DNA of 64,000 nt from Adlercreutzia faecimuris (GCF_022669055.1 NZ_JAJMLW010000002.1:186001-250000), one strand, 5' to 3'. Counted from the stretch's first letter, positions 16,935-25,847 are shown. Numbers and translations are program-made. Notes: generated by a model not told the origin, from the letters alone.

Positions 16935-18330
16935 CGCCTCCCTCCGCCGCCCGGCCGGCTCGCCCGGCCGGGCGCTTCGCGCCGCGTGCGCCCTGGCGCT
17001 CGCCGTCGCGCTGGCGTGCGCGCCCCTGGCCGCGCCCGGCGTCGCCTGGGCCGACGTGCGCAAGACCGACCTGGTCATGGGCACGTCGGTCGAGCAGCGC
17101 GGCCTGCCGGCGGCGCTGTGCCCCAACGTGGCCGCCGACTACGCCGCCCTGCTGTCCTCCGACGGCACGCTCTACTTCGAGCGCGACGCCGACGCCCAGG
17201 TGCGCATCGCGTCCATCACCAAGGTGATGACCGCCATCGTGGCCCTCGACAGCGGGGCGCCGCTCGACACGCCCGTCACCGTGAGCGCCCGGGCGGCGCA
17301 GGTGGGCGAGTCGAGCGCGGGCCTGCTCGCCGGCGACACGATGACGCTCGAGTCGGCGCTCAAGGGGCTCATGATCCCCTCGGGCAACGACGCGGCCATC
17401 GCCATCGCCGAGACGCTCGGGCCGCTTCTGGGCCCAGGCGAGCCCGAGGCCGCCTTCGTGGCGGCCATGAACGCCAAGGCCGCCGAGCTGGGGATGGAAG
17501 GCGCCCTGTTCGCCAACCCCCACGGGCTCGACAACGGATCCCACGCCGCCGACATGCACTGCTCGGCTCGCGACGTGGCCACCATGTGCTCCTACGCCAT
17601 GAAAAGCGAGACCTTCCGCTCGATCGTGGCCATGGACGAGGCGACCATCCCCGTGACCCGGGCCGACGGCACGCCCGCCACGGTCACGCTCAAGTCCACC
17701 GACAAGCTCATCGGGGTCTACGAGGGGGCCTGCGGCATCAAGACCGGCTACACCGAGGCCGCCGGCCAGTCCTTCGCGGGCGCCTGCGAGCGCGGCGGCG
17801 AGTACCTCTACGCCATCGTGCTGCACTCCACGTCCGAGAACCAGCGCTTCGACGACGCCGAGGCCCTCTACAACTGGGTCTACGGCAACCGCGTGAGCTA
17901 CCCGCTCGCCCACAGCGACCGCACGGTGGCCATGGACGTCGACGGCGCCCCGGCCGAGGTGCCGGTGGTGGCCGAGGTGTCGCTGGGCGCCTGGCTCGAC
18001 AAGACGGTGCCGGCCACCTTCGCCGACCCCGACGCCGCCGTGGAGGTGTTCGCCCCCGACGGCAACGTGAGCCAGTCCTTCGAGCTCTTCGACGTGAACG
18101 GCGCCGTGAGCGCGGGGGACACCCTGGGCCGCGCGACGTTCTACCAGGCCAACGAGGTGGTGGCCGTCATCGACGTGGTGGCCGCCGCCGACGCGGCCGC
18201 CCCCGGCTTCTTCGAGGGGGTGGGCATTTGGTGGGATCGCCTCTGGCGCGGCCTGGCCGGCGAGCCCACCGCGGCCGAGTCGGTTATCATTAACGACACC
18301 CCGCTCATCTTCGACAAGACGGCGAAGTAG
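16924..18330 (+). CDS. D-alanyl-D-alanine carboxypeptidase (peptidase S11)
   Basis: A 468-residue low-molecular-mass penicillin-binding protein. ATG 16924 gives a good signal peptide (Arg-rich start, then ALALAVALACAPLAAPGVAWA, mature from about residue 40). The three active-site motifs are in place: SITK (Ser97, Lys100), SGN (153-155) and KTG (273-275). It removes the terminal D-Ala from peptidoglycan pentapeptides outside the membrane. The C-terminal part (about 330-445) is a beta-rich domain with a hydrophobic stretch and a short tail that may be membrane-associated. It overlaps the ACT gene by 11 bp. Confidence 0.9.
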   Translation: MPPSASLRRPAGSPGRALRAACALALAVALACAPLAAPGVAWADVRKTDLVMGTSVEQRGLPAALCPNVAADYAALLSSDGTLYFERDADAQVRIASITKVMTAIVALDSGAPLDTPVTVSARAAQVGESSAGLLAGDTMTLESALKGLMIPSGNDAAIAIAETLGPLLGPGEPEAAFVAAMNAKAAELGMEGALFANPHGLDNGSHAADMHCSARDVATMCSYAMKSETFRSIVAMDEATIPVTRADGTPATVTLKSTDKLIGVYEGACGIKTGYTEAAGQSFAGACERGGEYLYAIVLHSTSENQRFDDAEALYNWVYGNRVSYPLAHSDRTVAMDVDGAPAEVPVVAEVSLGAWLDKTVPATFADPDAAVEVFAPDGNVSQSFELFDVNGAVSAGDTLGRATFYQANEVVAVIDVVAAADAAAPGFFEGVGIWWDRLWRGLAGEPTAAESVIINDTPLIFDKTAK

Positions 18331-18335
18331 CGCGG

Positions 18336-18419
18336 GCGCGCCCGCGGTGGGCGCGCGGGCCCGCGGGCCCGGATGAGAGCAACCCCGGCGGGGCGGCCGC
18401 GCGTGCGTGCCGCCCCGCC
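18336..18419 (+). promoter_or_regulatory. Two strong hairpins between the carboxypeptidase and FHA genes
   Basis: The first stem is GCGCGCCC (18336-18343) with GGGCGCGC (18349-18356). The second is an 11-bp perfect stem, GGCGGGGCGGC (18387-18397) with GCCGCCCCGCC (18409-18419). The first could end the upstream transcript. The second sits about 24 nt before the FHA start codon and could be a leader structure. No U-tract follows either. Confidence 0.5.
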
Positions 18420-18443
18420 CGTCGATACGAGAAGGAGCATGCC

Positions 18444-18884
18444 ATGAGCGAGACCTGCCCCGTGTGCGGCGCCCCCGTCACCCCCGGCGCGAGCGCCTGC
18501 GAGGCCTGCGGCTTCAAGCTGCTCGGCACCACCGAGCGCTTCGAGCCCATCAACCTGGCTGACGCCGACGCCCCCGCCGCCGCCCCGGCCCCGGCCGCCG
18601 CGACGCTCACCGTGCTGCGCGGGCGCCAGGCCGGCGCCTCCTACGCGCTCGGCGACGAGCCCGTCACCATCGGGCGCAGCCCCCAGTGCACGGTGTTCCT
18701 GAACGACATGACCGTGTCGCGCAGCCACGCCGTGGTGGAGCGCGAGGGCGACGCCTACGTCATCCGCGACGAGAACTCCTTCAACGGGGTGTGGATCAAC
18801 AACGCCAACGTCGAGGCCAAGGTGCTCGCGCCGGGCGACCTCATCCAGATCGGGTCGTTCTGCCTGCGCTACGACGAGGCCTAG
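18444..18884 (+). CDS. Zinc-ribbon FHA-domain protein
   Basis: A 146-residue protein. The N-terminus is a four-cysteine zinc ribbon (CPVCG...CEACG, residues 5-25), followed by an Ala/Pro linker and an FHA domain (about 55-145). The FHA phosphothreonine-binding residues are present: GRS in TIGRSPQC, SRSH in MTVSRSHAV, and the asparagine of SFNGVWIN. FHA domains bind phosphothreonine peptides, usually products of Ser/Thr kinases; no kinase is in the window. Its position just upstream of iorA is probably not functionally linked. Confidence 0.88.
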   Translation: MSETCPVCGAPVTPGASACEACGFKLLGTTERFEPINLADADAPAAAPAPAAATLTVLRGRQAGASYALGDEPVTIGRSPQCTVFLNDMTVSRSHAVVEREGDAYVIRDENSFNGVWINNANVEAKVLAPGDLIQIGSFCLRYDEA

Positions 18885-18950
18885 GATTCGGGGCGCCCGG
18901 GCGGGCGCCATGGGGAGCGGGCGCGCCGCCCGCCGAGGAGAGGACGTGAG

Positions 18951-20678
18951 ATGAAGCTGCTGTCGGGAAACGAGGCCGTCGCCCAGGGGGCGTGGGAGGC
19001 CGGCGCCACGGTGGGCGTCGCCTACCCGGGCACCCCCTCCACCGAGACGATGGAGGCCTTCGCCCGCAAGGAGGGCGTCTACGCCGAGTGGTGCGTGAAC
19101 GAGAAGGTGACCGTCGAGGTGGGCCTGGGCGCGTCGGCCGCCGGCGCGCGGGTGCTCGCCACCATGAAGCACGTGGGCGTCAACGTGGCGGCCGACCCGC
19201 TGTTCACCGCCGCCTACACCGGCGTGGGGGGCGGCATGGTGGTGCTCGCCGCCGACGACCCGGGGATGTACTCGTCCCAGAACGAGCAGGACTCCCACTT
19301 CTACGCCGCCGCGGCGCACCTGCCCATGATGGACCCGGCCGACTCGGCCGAGGCCCTCGCCTTCGCCCGCGACGCCTTCGCGCTGTCCGAGCGCTTCGAC
19401 GTGCCCTTCATGCTGCGCTCGACGGTGCGCGTGTCCCACACCAAGACCCCGGTCGAGGAGGGCGGGCGCGCCGCCTACGAGCCGGCGCCCTACGAGAGCC
19501 GCCCGCAGAAGTGGGTGATGATGCCCGCCTTCGCCAAGCCGCGCCGCACGGTGCAGCTGGCCCGCGACGCCGAGCTGGCCGCCTGGGCGGAGGAGTGCCC
19601 CTACAACGTGGTCGAGCGCCGCGGCTCGGCCGTCGGCGTCGTGTGCGCCGGGGCCGCCTACCAGCACGTGGCCGAGGCGCTGCCCGACGCGTCCATCATG
19701 AAGCTCGGGGTCACCTGGCCGCTGCCGGCGGCCCGGCTGCGCGCCTTCGCCGACGAGGTGGACGCCCTCTACGTGGTGGAGGAAGCGTCGGACTACCTCG
19801 CCCAGGCCGTGCGCGCCTGCGGCGTGGAGGTGTCCGCCTTCCCGGCGCCCCTGCCGCGCGAGGGCGAGCTCAGCCCCGGGCTCGTGCGCGCCGCCTTCGG
19901 CCTGCCCGAGCCGCCGCACGCCGCGCCCCGCGCCGACGTGCCCGCGCGCCCGCCGGCGCTGTGCCCCGGCTGCCCCCACCGCCTGGTGTTCAAGGAGCTC
20001 ACCCGCGTGAGGGCCATCGTGACCGGTGACATCGGCTGCTACACCTTAGGCGCCCTGCCGCCGCTTGCCGCCATGGACACCTGCGTCGACATGGGCGCGT
20101 CGGTGTCGATGGCCCACGGCTTCGAGCTGGCGCTCGCGGGCGCGGAGCACCGCCCCGTGGTGGCCGTCATCGGCGACTCGACCTTCGCCCACTCGGGGCT
20201 CTCCTCGCTCATCTCCACCGTCTACAACCGCGGCGGCGGCACCGTGTGCGTGCTCGACAACCGCACCACGGCCATGACCGGCCGCCAGGGCAACCCCTTC
20301 AACGGCGTCACGCTCCAGGACCGCCCGAGCCGCGAGCTCGACCTGGAGGCCGTCGTGCGCGCCGTCGGCGTCGAGGACGTGTCGGTCGTCGACCCCTACG
20401 ACATGGGGGCTGTGCGCGCCGCGATCAAGGCGGCCGTGGCCTCGCCCGAGCTCACCGTGCTCATCTTCCGCGCGCCCTGCGTGCTGCTCGAGCGCACGCG
20501 CAAGCCCGTCTACAGCGCGGGCCCGCGCTGCACCGGCTGCGGCGTGTGCGCCACGCTTGGCTGCCCGGCCATCGCCCGCGACCCGGAGGCGGGGCTCGCC
20601 TCCATCGACCCGGCGCTGTGCATCGGCTGCGGGCAGTGCGCCCAGTACTGCCGCTTCGACGCCATCGCCCAGGACTAG
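18951..20678 (+). CDS. iorA: Indolepyruvate ferredoxin oxidoreductase, alpha subunit
   Basis: A 575-residue thiamine-diphosphate enzyme. It begins MKLLSGNEAVAQGAWEAG, typical of IorA, with a pyrimidine-binding domain (about 1-180), a TPP-binding region around GDSTFAHSG and NRTTAMTG (about 405-445), and a C-terminal ferredoxin domain with two cysteine clusters (CTGCGVCATLGC and CIGCGQCAQYC, about 525-570). With IorB it oxidatively decarboxylates aryl pyruvates (from Trp, Phe, Tyr) to aryl-acetyl-CoA and reduces ferredoxin. It is the first gene of iorA-iorB-ACT-ligase, all closely spaced. Confidence 0.95.
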   Translation: MKLLSGNEAVAQGAWEAGATVGVAYPGTPSTETMEAFARKEGVYAEWCVNEKVTVEVGLGASAAGARVLATMKHVGVNVAADPLFTAAYTGVGGGMVVLAADDPGMYSSQNEQDSHFYAAAAHLPMMDPADSAEALAFARDAFALSERFDVPFMLRSTVRVSHTKTPVEEGGRAAYEPAPYESRPQKWVMMPAFAKPRRTVQLARDAELAAWAEECPYNVVERRGSAVGVVCAGAAYQHVAEALPDASIMKLGVTWPLPAARLRAFADEVDALYVVEEASDYLAQAVRACGVEVSAFPAPLPREGELSPGLVRAAFGLPEPPHAAPRADVPARPPALCPGCPHRLVFKELTRVRAIVTGDIGCYTLGALPPLAAMDTCVDMGASVSMAHGFELALAGAEHRPVVAVIGDSTFAHSGLSSLISTVYNRGGGTVCVLDNRTTAMTGRQGNPFNGVTLQDRPSRELDLEAVVRAVGVEDVSVVDPYDMGAVRAAIKAAVASPELTVLIFRAPCVLLERTRKPVYSAGPRCTGCGVCATLGCPAIARDPEAGLASIDPALCIGCGQCAQYCRFDAIAQD

Positions 20679-20687
20679 GAGGAGACC

Positions 20688-21278
20688 ATGGCTGATACGA
20701 AGACCGTCCTTCTGTGCGGCGTGGGCGGCCAGGGGACCATCCTGGCGGCCGACCTGCTGGCCCACGCGGCCCTCGCCGCGGGGCGCGACGTGAAGGTGTC
20801 CGAGATCCACGGCATGGCCCAGCGCGGCGGCGCCGTCACCACGGTGGTGCGCGTGGGCGAGCGGGTGGGGTCCATGGTGGCCGACCTGGGATGCGCCGAC
20901 GTGATCGTCTCCTTCGAGACCACCGAGGCCCTGCGCAACCTGCCCTTCCTCGCCGAGGGGGGCGCGCTCATCGTCAACGACGAGGCCATCAAGCCGCTGC
21001 CGGTGCTCACGGGCAAGGCGGCCATGCCCGCCCGCGCCCGCGAGCAGCTCATCGACGCCGGGGCGCTGCTCGTGCCCGCCGACGCCATCGCGCGCGAGGC
21101 CGGCAACGCCAAGGCGTCCAACGTCGTCCTGCTCGGGGCGCTCTCGGCCGCCCTCGACTTCCCCGCCGAGGCGTGGGAGTCCACCGTGGCCGCCCGCGTG
21201 CCCGCCAAGACCGTCGAGGCGAACCTGGCCGCGCTCGCCGCCGGGCGCGCCTTCGTCGAGGAGAGGGAGGGGATCTAG
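20688..21278 (+). CDS. iorB: Indolepyruvate ferredoxin oxidoreductase, beta subunit
   Basis: A 196-residue gamma-type 2-oxoacid:ferredoxin oxidoreductase domain. It shows the CGVGGQGTILAADLL nucleotide/CoA-binding loop (residues about 8-24) and the HGMAQRGGAVTT motif. It pairs with IorA, 9 bp upstream, and is 3 bp from the ACT gene downstream, which supports co-translation. Confidence 0.95.
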   Translation: MADTKTVLLCGVGGQGTILAADLLAHAALAAGRDVKVSEIHGMAQRGGAVTTVVRVGERVGSMVADLGCADVIVSFETTEALRNLPFLAEGGALIVNDEAIKPLPVLTGKAAMPARAREQLIDAGALLVPADAIAREAGNAKASNVVLLGALSAALDFPAEAWESTVAARVPAKTVEANLAALAAGRAFVEEREGI

Positions 21279-21281
21279 CCC

Positions 21282-21716
21282 ATGAGCATCACCCAGATCA
21301 GCGTCTTCGTCGAGAGCCGCCCGGGGCACCTGACCCGCACGCTCGAGGCCTTCGCCGAGGCCGGCATCCAGGTGCGCGGCTTCTGCGCCGGGGACACCGG
21401 CGAGTACGGCATCGTCCGCTTCATCGTGGATCGGCCCGACGCGGCCATGGCGCTCCTCGCCGAGCGCGGCGCCGCGGCCCGCACGAGCGAGGTGCTCTGC
21501 GCCCGCCTGGACGACCGCCCCGGCGCGCTCGCCCGCGCCATGGTCGCCTGCGCCCAGGCCGGCATCAACATCGTCTACTGCTACTCGCTCGCCGCCACCT
21601 GCATCGCCCTGTCGGTCAAGGACATCGCCTCCGCCGAGGCGGCGCTGGCCGATGCCGACATCGACCTGGTGGACCAAGCCGAGCTCGCCCGCGTGCTCGC
21701 GGGCGCGACCCTCTAG
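21282..21716 (+). CDS. ACT-domain protein (two ACT repeats), partner of IOR and the second ligase
   Basis: A 144-residue tandem ACT protein (about 1-68 and 70-138), with ESRPGHLTRTLEAFAEAGI and DRPGALARAMVACAQAGI at the starts of the two modules. It resembles the ACT protein at 16512 in length and plan. It lies between iorB and the second ligase gene, 10 bp from the latter. Probable allosteric sensor of an amino acid or product of the pathway (inference). Confidence 0.85.
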   Translation: MSITQISVFVESRPGHLTRTLEAFAEAGIQVRGFCAGDTGEYGIVRFIVDRPDAAMALLAERGAAARTSEVLCARLDDRPGALARAMVACAQAGINIVYCYSLAATCIALSVKDIASAEAALADADIDLVDQAELARVLAGATL

Positions 21717-21726
21717 GAGGCGCCCC

Positions 21727-23073
21727 GTGGGAACCCCGATGCCCGCTCCCGACCAGATCGACTTCTCCGCGCTGCCCATCTACCTGCCCGAGGTGGAGTG
21801 CACCTCGCGCGAGCGCATCCGCGCCATCCAGCTGGCCAAGCTCATCGAGCAGGTCGGCTACACCTACGCCCGGGTGCCGTGGTACCGCGACCAGATGGAC
21901 GCCCTCGGCGTCACGCCTGCCGACATCCGCACCTTGGACGACGTGCGCAAGCTGCCCTTCACCGACAAGTCCGCCCTGCGCGAGACGTTCCCCTTCGGCA
22001 TGTTCGCCGTGCCCATGGACGAGATCGTCGAGATGCACGCCTCGTCGGGCACCACGGGCAAGCCCATCGTCGTGGGCTACACCGCCGCCGACATGGACGT
22101 GTGGAGCGAGTGCATCGCGCGCCTGGCCCAGATGGCCGGCGTCACGGCGGCCGACCGCGTGCAGATGGCCTTCGGCTACGGCATGTTCACCGGCGGCTTC
22201 GGCCTGCACTACGGCATCCAGCGCATCGGCGGCATGATGATCCCCGCCGGCGCCGGCAACACCGAGCGCCACATCCAGATGATCGAGGACTACGGCACCA
22301 CCACGCTCATCGCCACGCCCTCCTACGCCATGCACATCTGCGAGGTGGGGGAGAAGCTGGGCTTCGACTGGGCGTCGTCCACCCTCGAGCGGGGGCTCTT
22401 CGGCGGCGAGCCGTGCCCGCCGCGCCTCAAGGCCGAGATCGAGGCGCGCATGCACATCACCTGCACCGACAACTACGGGCTGACCGAGGTCATGGGCCCT
22501 GGCGTGTCGGGGGAGTGTTTGGCCCACCGCGACCAGCAGCACATCGCCGAGGACCACTTCCTGTGGGAGGTCGTCGACCCCGCCACCGGCGAGCCCGTGG
22601 CCGAGGGCGAGATGGGCGAGCTCGTGCTGACGCCGCTCGACAAGCGCGGCATCCCGGTGCTGCGCTACCGCACCCACGACCTCACCCGCGTCACCACCGA
22701 GCCCTGCGCCTGCGGGCGCACGCTCGCGCGCATGCAGAAGGTGCGCTCGCGCTGCGACGACATGCTCATCATCCGCGGCACCAACGTATTCCCGAGCCAG
22801 GTGGAGGACGTGATCGGCCGCATCGACGAGCTCACGCCGCACTACCGCATCGTCGTGGACAACGAGGGCGGCCTCGACCGCATGACGGTGGAGGTGGAGA
22901 TCAAGCCCGAGGCCTTCAGCGACTCCTTCGAGGAGATGAGCGCCTTTGCGCGCGAGGTGGCGGGCAAGCTGCGCAACGTGCTTTTGGTCACGCCCGTCGT
23001 GCGCCTGGTGGAGCCCGGCGGCATCGAGCGCACCCTCGGCAAGGCCAAGCACGTCGATGACCGCCGCCGGTAG
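21727..23073 (+). CDS. Phenylacetate-CoA ligase-like AMP-binding enzyme (second copy)
   Basis: A 448-residue PaaK-type ligase. I chose GTG 21727 because AGGAGG (21715-21720) is 6 bp upstream; ATG 21739 would be 18 bp away. Motifs are the same as in the copy at 15205: HASSGTTGKPIVVGY, FGYGMFTGGFGLHYG, DNYGLTEVMGPGVSG and RCDDMLIIRGTNVFPSQ. It ends the iorA-iorB-ACT-ligase unit, so its substrate is probably an aryl acetate or aryl-acetyl-CoA made by IOR. Confidence 0.9.
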   Translation: MGTPMPAPDQIDFSALPIYLPEVECTSRERIRAIQLAKLIEQVGYTYARVPWYRDQMDALGVTPADIRTLDDVRKLPFTDKSALRETFPFGMFAVPMDEIVEMHASSGTTGKPIVVGYTAADMDVWSECIARLAQMAGVTAADRVQMAFGYGMFTGGFGLHYGIQRIGGMMIPAGAGNTERHIQMIEDYGTTTLIATPSYAMHICEVGEKLGFDWASSTLERGLFGGEPCPPRLKAEIEARMHITCTDNYGLTEVMGPGVSGECLAHRDQQHIAEDHFLWEVVDPATGEPVAEGEMGELVLTPLDKRGIPVLRYRTHDLTRVTTEPCACGRTLARMQKVRSRCDDMLIIRGTNVFPSQVEDVIGRIDELTPHYRIVVDNEGGLDRMTVEVEIKPEAFSDSFEEMSAFAREVAGKLRNVLLVTPVVRLVEPGGIERTLGKAKHVDDRRR

Positions 23074-24019
23074 CAGGGAGGCCGCCCCGGCCGCGCGCCC
23101 CGTCGTCGGGCGGTTCGCGCCGTCGCCCACGGGGCGCATGCACGCGGGCAACGTGTTCGCCGCCCTGGTGGCGTGGCTGGTGGCCAAGTCCCAGGGCGGC
23201 GAGGTGGTGCTGCGCGTCGAGGACCTCGACCGCGAGCGGTCCAAGCCCGGCTTCGTCGACGCCGTGCAGCGCGACTTCGAGCGGCTCGGCCTCACGTGGG
23301 ACCGCGGGCCCTACTTCCAGCACGACCGCGACGACGCCTACGAGGCGGCCCTGGGCGCGCTGGCCGCGCGCGGGCTCACCTACCCCTGCTACTGCACGCG
23401 GGCCGACCTCCACGCGGCCTCGGCGCCGCACCGCGGCGAGAAGCCGGTCTACCCGGGCACCTGCCGCGGCCTGGGGCCACGCGAGCGCGCCGAGCGCGAG
23501 GCCGCCGGGCGCCGCGCGGCCACGCGCCTGCGCGTGCCTGCCGAGACGGTGGCCTTCCACGACCTGGTGCAGGGCGACTACGCCCAGGACCTCGCGCGCG
23601 ACTGCGGCGACTTCATCGTGCGCCGCTCCGACGGCGCCTTCGCCTACCAGCTGGCCGTCGTCGTGGACGACGCCGCCCAGGGCGTCACGAGCGTGGTGCG
23701 CGGGGTCGACCTGCTCTGCTCGACGCCGCAGCAGATCCACCTCCAGCGCCTGCTCGGGCTGCCCGAGCCTGCCTACGCGCACGTGCCCCTCGTGGTGGCC
23801 GAGGCGGATCGGCGCCTCTCCAAGCGCGACCGCGACGCGGCCCTCGACGAGCTCATCGCGCGGCTCGGCTCGCCCGAGGCCGTCATCGGGCACATCGCCG
23901 GCGTGTGCGGGCTCGCGCCCACGAGCGATCCGGCCACGCCCGAGCAGCTGCTCGCCGCCTTCGACCCCGCCCGCCTCCCCGACGCCTTCGCCGACAAGAT
24001 CCAGATCCCCTGGCGGTAG
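23057..24019 (+). CDS. gluQ: Glutamyl-Q tRNA(Asp) synthetase
   Basis: A 320-residue paralogue of the glutamyl-tRNA synthetase catalytic domain, without an anticodon-binding domain. It has GRFAPSPTGRMHAGN (HIGH-like), the zinc-site pattern CYC...YPGTC characteristic of GluQ (YadB), and RRLSKRD (KMSKS-like). It attaches glutamate to queuosine at the wobble position of tRNA-Asp. ATG 23057 lies 17 bp inside the ligase gene. A role in the aromatic pathway is not expected. Confidence 0.9.
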   Translation: MTAAGSREAAPAARPVVGRFAPSPTGRMHAGNVFAALVAWLVAKSQGGEVVLRVEDLDRERSKPGFVDAVQRDFERLGLTWDRGPYFQHDRDDAYEAALGALAARGLTYPCYCTRADLHAASAPHRGEKPVYPGTCRGLGPRERAEREAAGRRAATRLRVPAETVAFHDLVQGDYAQDLARDCGDFIVRRSDGAFAYQLAVVVDDAAQGVTSVVRGVDLLCSTPQQIHLQRLLGLPEPAYAHVPLVVAEADRRLSKRDRDAALDELIARLGSPEAVIGHIAGVCGLAPTSDPATPEQLLAAFDPARLPDAFADKIQIPWR

Positions 24020-24090
24020 GGAAGGGGCGCCGTCAGCGGCGTGTAAACGACAGCTTACAAACATTTGCCCACTTGAAGCGGGGTTCGCGG

Positions 24091-24119
24091 TTGCCGGGGC
24101 ACCGCCGTTGGTCTATTGT
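24091..24119 (+). promoter_or_regulatory. Promoter of the lipoprotein gene
   Basis: TTGCCG (24091-24096) and TATTGT (24114-24119) with a 17-bp spacer, about 60 bp before the start codon, in a locally AT-richer stretch. Confidence 0.6.
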
Positions 24120-24178
24120 GGGCTGGTCAGTTTCATGCATCCCCACGGGAGGGGAACCTACGCAGAAAGGAAGAGCCC

Positions 24179-24751
24179 ATGAGCTTCAAGAAGGTGCTCG
24201 CCGCCGTGTCCGCGTCGGCGCTTCTGGTCTTCACGCTGGGCCTCATGGCCGGCTGCAACAGCGGCCCGTCCGACGAGGAGGTCATCCGCAAGAGCCTCAC
24301 CGAGGAGCTGGACCAGATCAAGAACATGGACGATGCGTTCATGACCGAGATGGCCACCGACATGGACGTCGACGAGCTCGCCACCTACGGCATCGACGGC
24401 GTCGAGTTCATGAAGACCTACCTGGACGGCTTCGACTACAAGATCGACGACATCACCGTCGACGGCAACAAGGCCACCGCGAAGGTCACCCTGACCTGCA
24501 AGAGCTTCACCGCCTACAACCAGGCCGTGCAGGAGGCCGCCACCAACCTGGCCTCCGACCCGGCCGCCATCCAGGCCATGACCAAGGACGAGCTGAACCA
24601 GCTGCTCGGCCAGACCGTGATGGACGCCCTGGCGGGCGTGGAGGTCGCCGAGACCGACCAGATCAACATCACCTACACCAAGAACGGCAACACCTGGACG
24701 CCGGACGCCGCCTCCGAGCAGGAGATCACCACGGCGATGCTGACCAACTAG
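24179..24751 (+). CDS. Small secreted lipoprotein of unknown function
   Basis: A 190-residue protein from ATG 24179 (AGAAAGGAAG upstream). A signal peptide ends in a lipobox LMAGC (lipidated Cys about residue 25). The mature part is acidic and helical at first (DEEVIRKSLTEELDQIKNM), then has alternating strands. It looks like one of the small secreted lipoproteins common in this bacterial class. I see no catalytic motif. It is a single-gene transcript with its own promoter and a strong terminator. Confidence 0.85.
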   Translation: MSFKKVLAAVSASALLVFTLGLMAGCNSGPSDEEVIRKSLTEELDQIKNMDDAFMTEMATDMDVDELATYGIDGVEFMKTYLDGFDYKIDDITVDGNKATAKVTLTCKSFTAYNQAVQEAATNLASDPAAIQAMTKDELNQLLGQTVMDALAGVEVAETDQINITYTKNGNTWTPDAASEQEITTAMLTN

Positions 24752-24780
24752 GCCCCGCCGCTCCCCTCCGGGGAACCCAC

Positions 24781-24812
24781 GGCCGCCCCGCCTGCGCGGG
24801 GCGGCCTTTTTT
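24781..24812 (+). terminator. Rho-independent terminator after the lipoprotein gene
   Basis: A GC stem (GGCCGCCCCG 24781-24790 with CGGGGCGGCC 24797-24806) is followed directly by six T residues (24807-24812). Confidence 0.9.
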
Positions 24813-24819
24813 GCGGGCG

Positions 24820-24825
24820 TATACT
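24820..24825 (+). promoter_or_regulatory. -10 element upstream of menA
   Basis: TATACT (24820-24825) lies 8 bp after the preceding terminator and 43 bp before the menA start. The -35 region would overlap the terminator stem, and no clear -35 match is visible. Confidence 0.45.
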
Positions 24826-24868
24826 CTTGCCCGCACGACCCGCCCGCCCGACCGATCCGAGGAGCCCC

Positions 24869-25798
24869 ATGGCCGACACCCTCCCCGACGCGCCCCGCGC
24901 CCCGCGCGCCCACCTCACGCCCCGCCTGGCCCTCCAGCTGGCGGCGCCCCACACCTGGCCGGCGGCCATCATGCCGGTGATGGTGGCCGCCGGCGCCGCG
25001 CTGGCGACGACGGGGCGCCTCGACGGGCCCCTGGCGGCGCTGCTCCTGGTCATCTGCGTGCTCATGCAGGCGTCGGTGAACGCCTTCAACGACTACTTCG
25101 ACTACGTGAGGGGCGCCGACTCGGCCGAGGACAACGTGGAGGAGAGCGACGCGGTGCTCGTCTACAACGACGTGCACCCGGGCGAGGCCCTCGCGCTGGC
25201 CGTCGCCCTCCTGGCCGCCGCCTTCCTGCTCGGCGCCTACGTCGTCGCCCGCGCGGGGTGGATCCCGCTCGCCATCGCCGCCGTCGCCGCCGTCGCGGTG
25301 GTGCTCTACTCCGGCGGGCGCACGCCCATCTCGTACCTGCCCATCGGCGAGGCCGTGAGCGGCGTGGTGATGGGCGGGCTCATCCCGCTCGCGTGCTACC
25401 AGGTGCTCTCCGGCTCGTTCAGCTGGATGGCGCTTGTCTGGGCGGTGCCCACCATCATCGGCGTGGGGCTCATCATGATGACGAACAACACCTGCGACAT
25501 CGAGAAGGACGTCGCCGCCGGGCGCCGGACGCTGCCGGTGCTGCTCGGGCGCGAGCGCGCCCGCCGCGCCTACCACGGGCTCCTCTGCGCGTGGGTGGCG
25601 GCCATCGCGCTCATCGTGGCCGCGTGGTTCCCACGCGGGCTCATCGTGGTGGTGTTCATGGTGCCCGCGGCCTGGCCGCTCGTGGCCGGCATGCGCAAGA
25701 ACCCCCTGGCCCCGCCCGCCCGCGTGGCCGCCATGGGCCAGATCTGCTCCCTCAACGTGGCGCTGGGGGCCTTCTACGCCTGCGCCCTCATGCTCTAG
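24869..25798 (+). CDS. menA: UbiA-family prenyltransferase, probable 1,4-dihydroxy-2-naphthoate polyprenyltransferase
   Basis: A 309-residue polytopic membrane protein of the UbiA superfamily. Both Asp-rich motifs are present: NAFNDYFDY (about residue 72) and NNTCDIEKD (about 210), which bind the prenyl diphosphate through Mg2+. The start of the protein (AAPHTWPAAIMPVMVAAGAA) matches MenA proteins. The product would be demethylmenaquinone. No other menaquinone genes are in the window, so the exact acceptor is an inference. ATG 24869 follows GAGGAG. Confidence 0.85.
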   Translation: MADTLPDAPRAPRAHLTPRLALQLAAPHTWPAAIMPVMVAAGAALATTGRLDGPLAALLLVICVLMQASVNAFNDYFDYVRGADSAEDNVEESDAVLVYNDVHPGEALALAVALLAAAFLLGAYVVARAGWIPLAIAAVAAVAVVLYSGGRTPISYLPIGEAVSGVVMGGLIPLACYQVLSGSFSWMALVWAVPTIIGVGLIMMTNNTCDIEKDVAAGRRTLPVLLGRERARRAYHGLLCAWVAAIALIVAAWFPRGLIVVVFMVPAAWPLVAGMRKNPLAPPARVAAMGQICSLNVALGAFYACALML

Positions 25799-25847
25799 GC
25801 CCGCTCCCCGGGCGCATTGTGACGCTTCCGTCGAGAAACGGGCATCA

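Noticed and set aside
16924-18884. Carboxypeptidase and FHA genes as parts of the aromatic amino acid cluster
   Set aside because: Their functions concern cell wall and signalling; hairpins and a gap separate them from iorA, so proximity alone is weak evidence.
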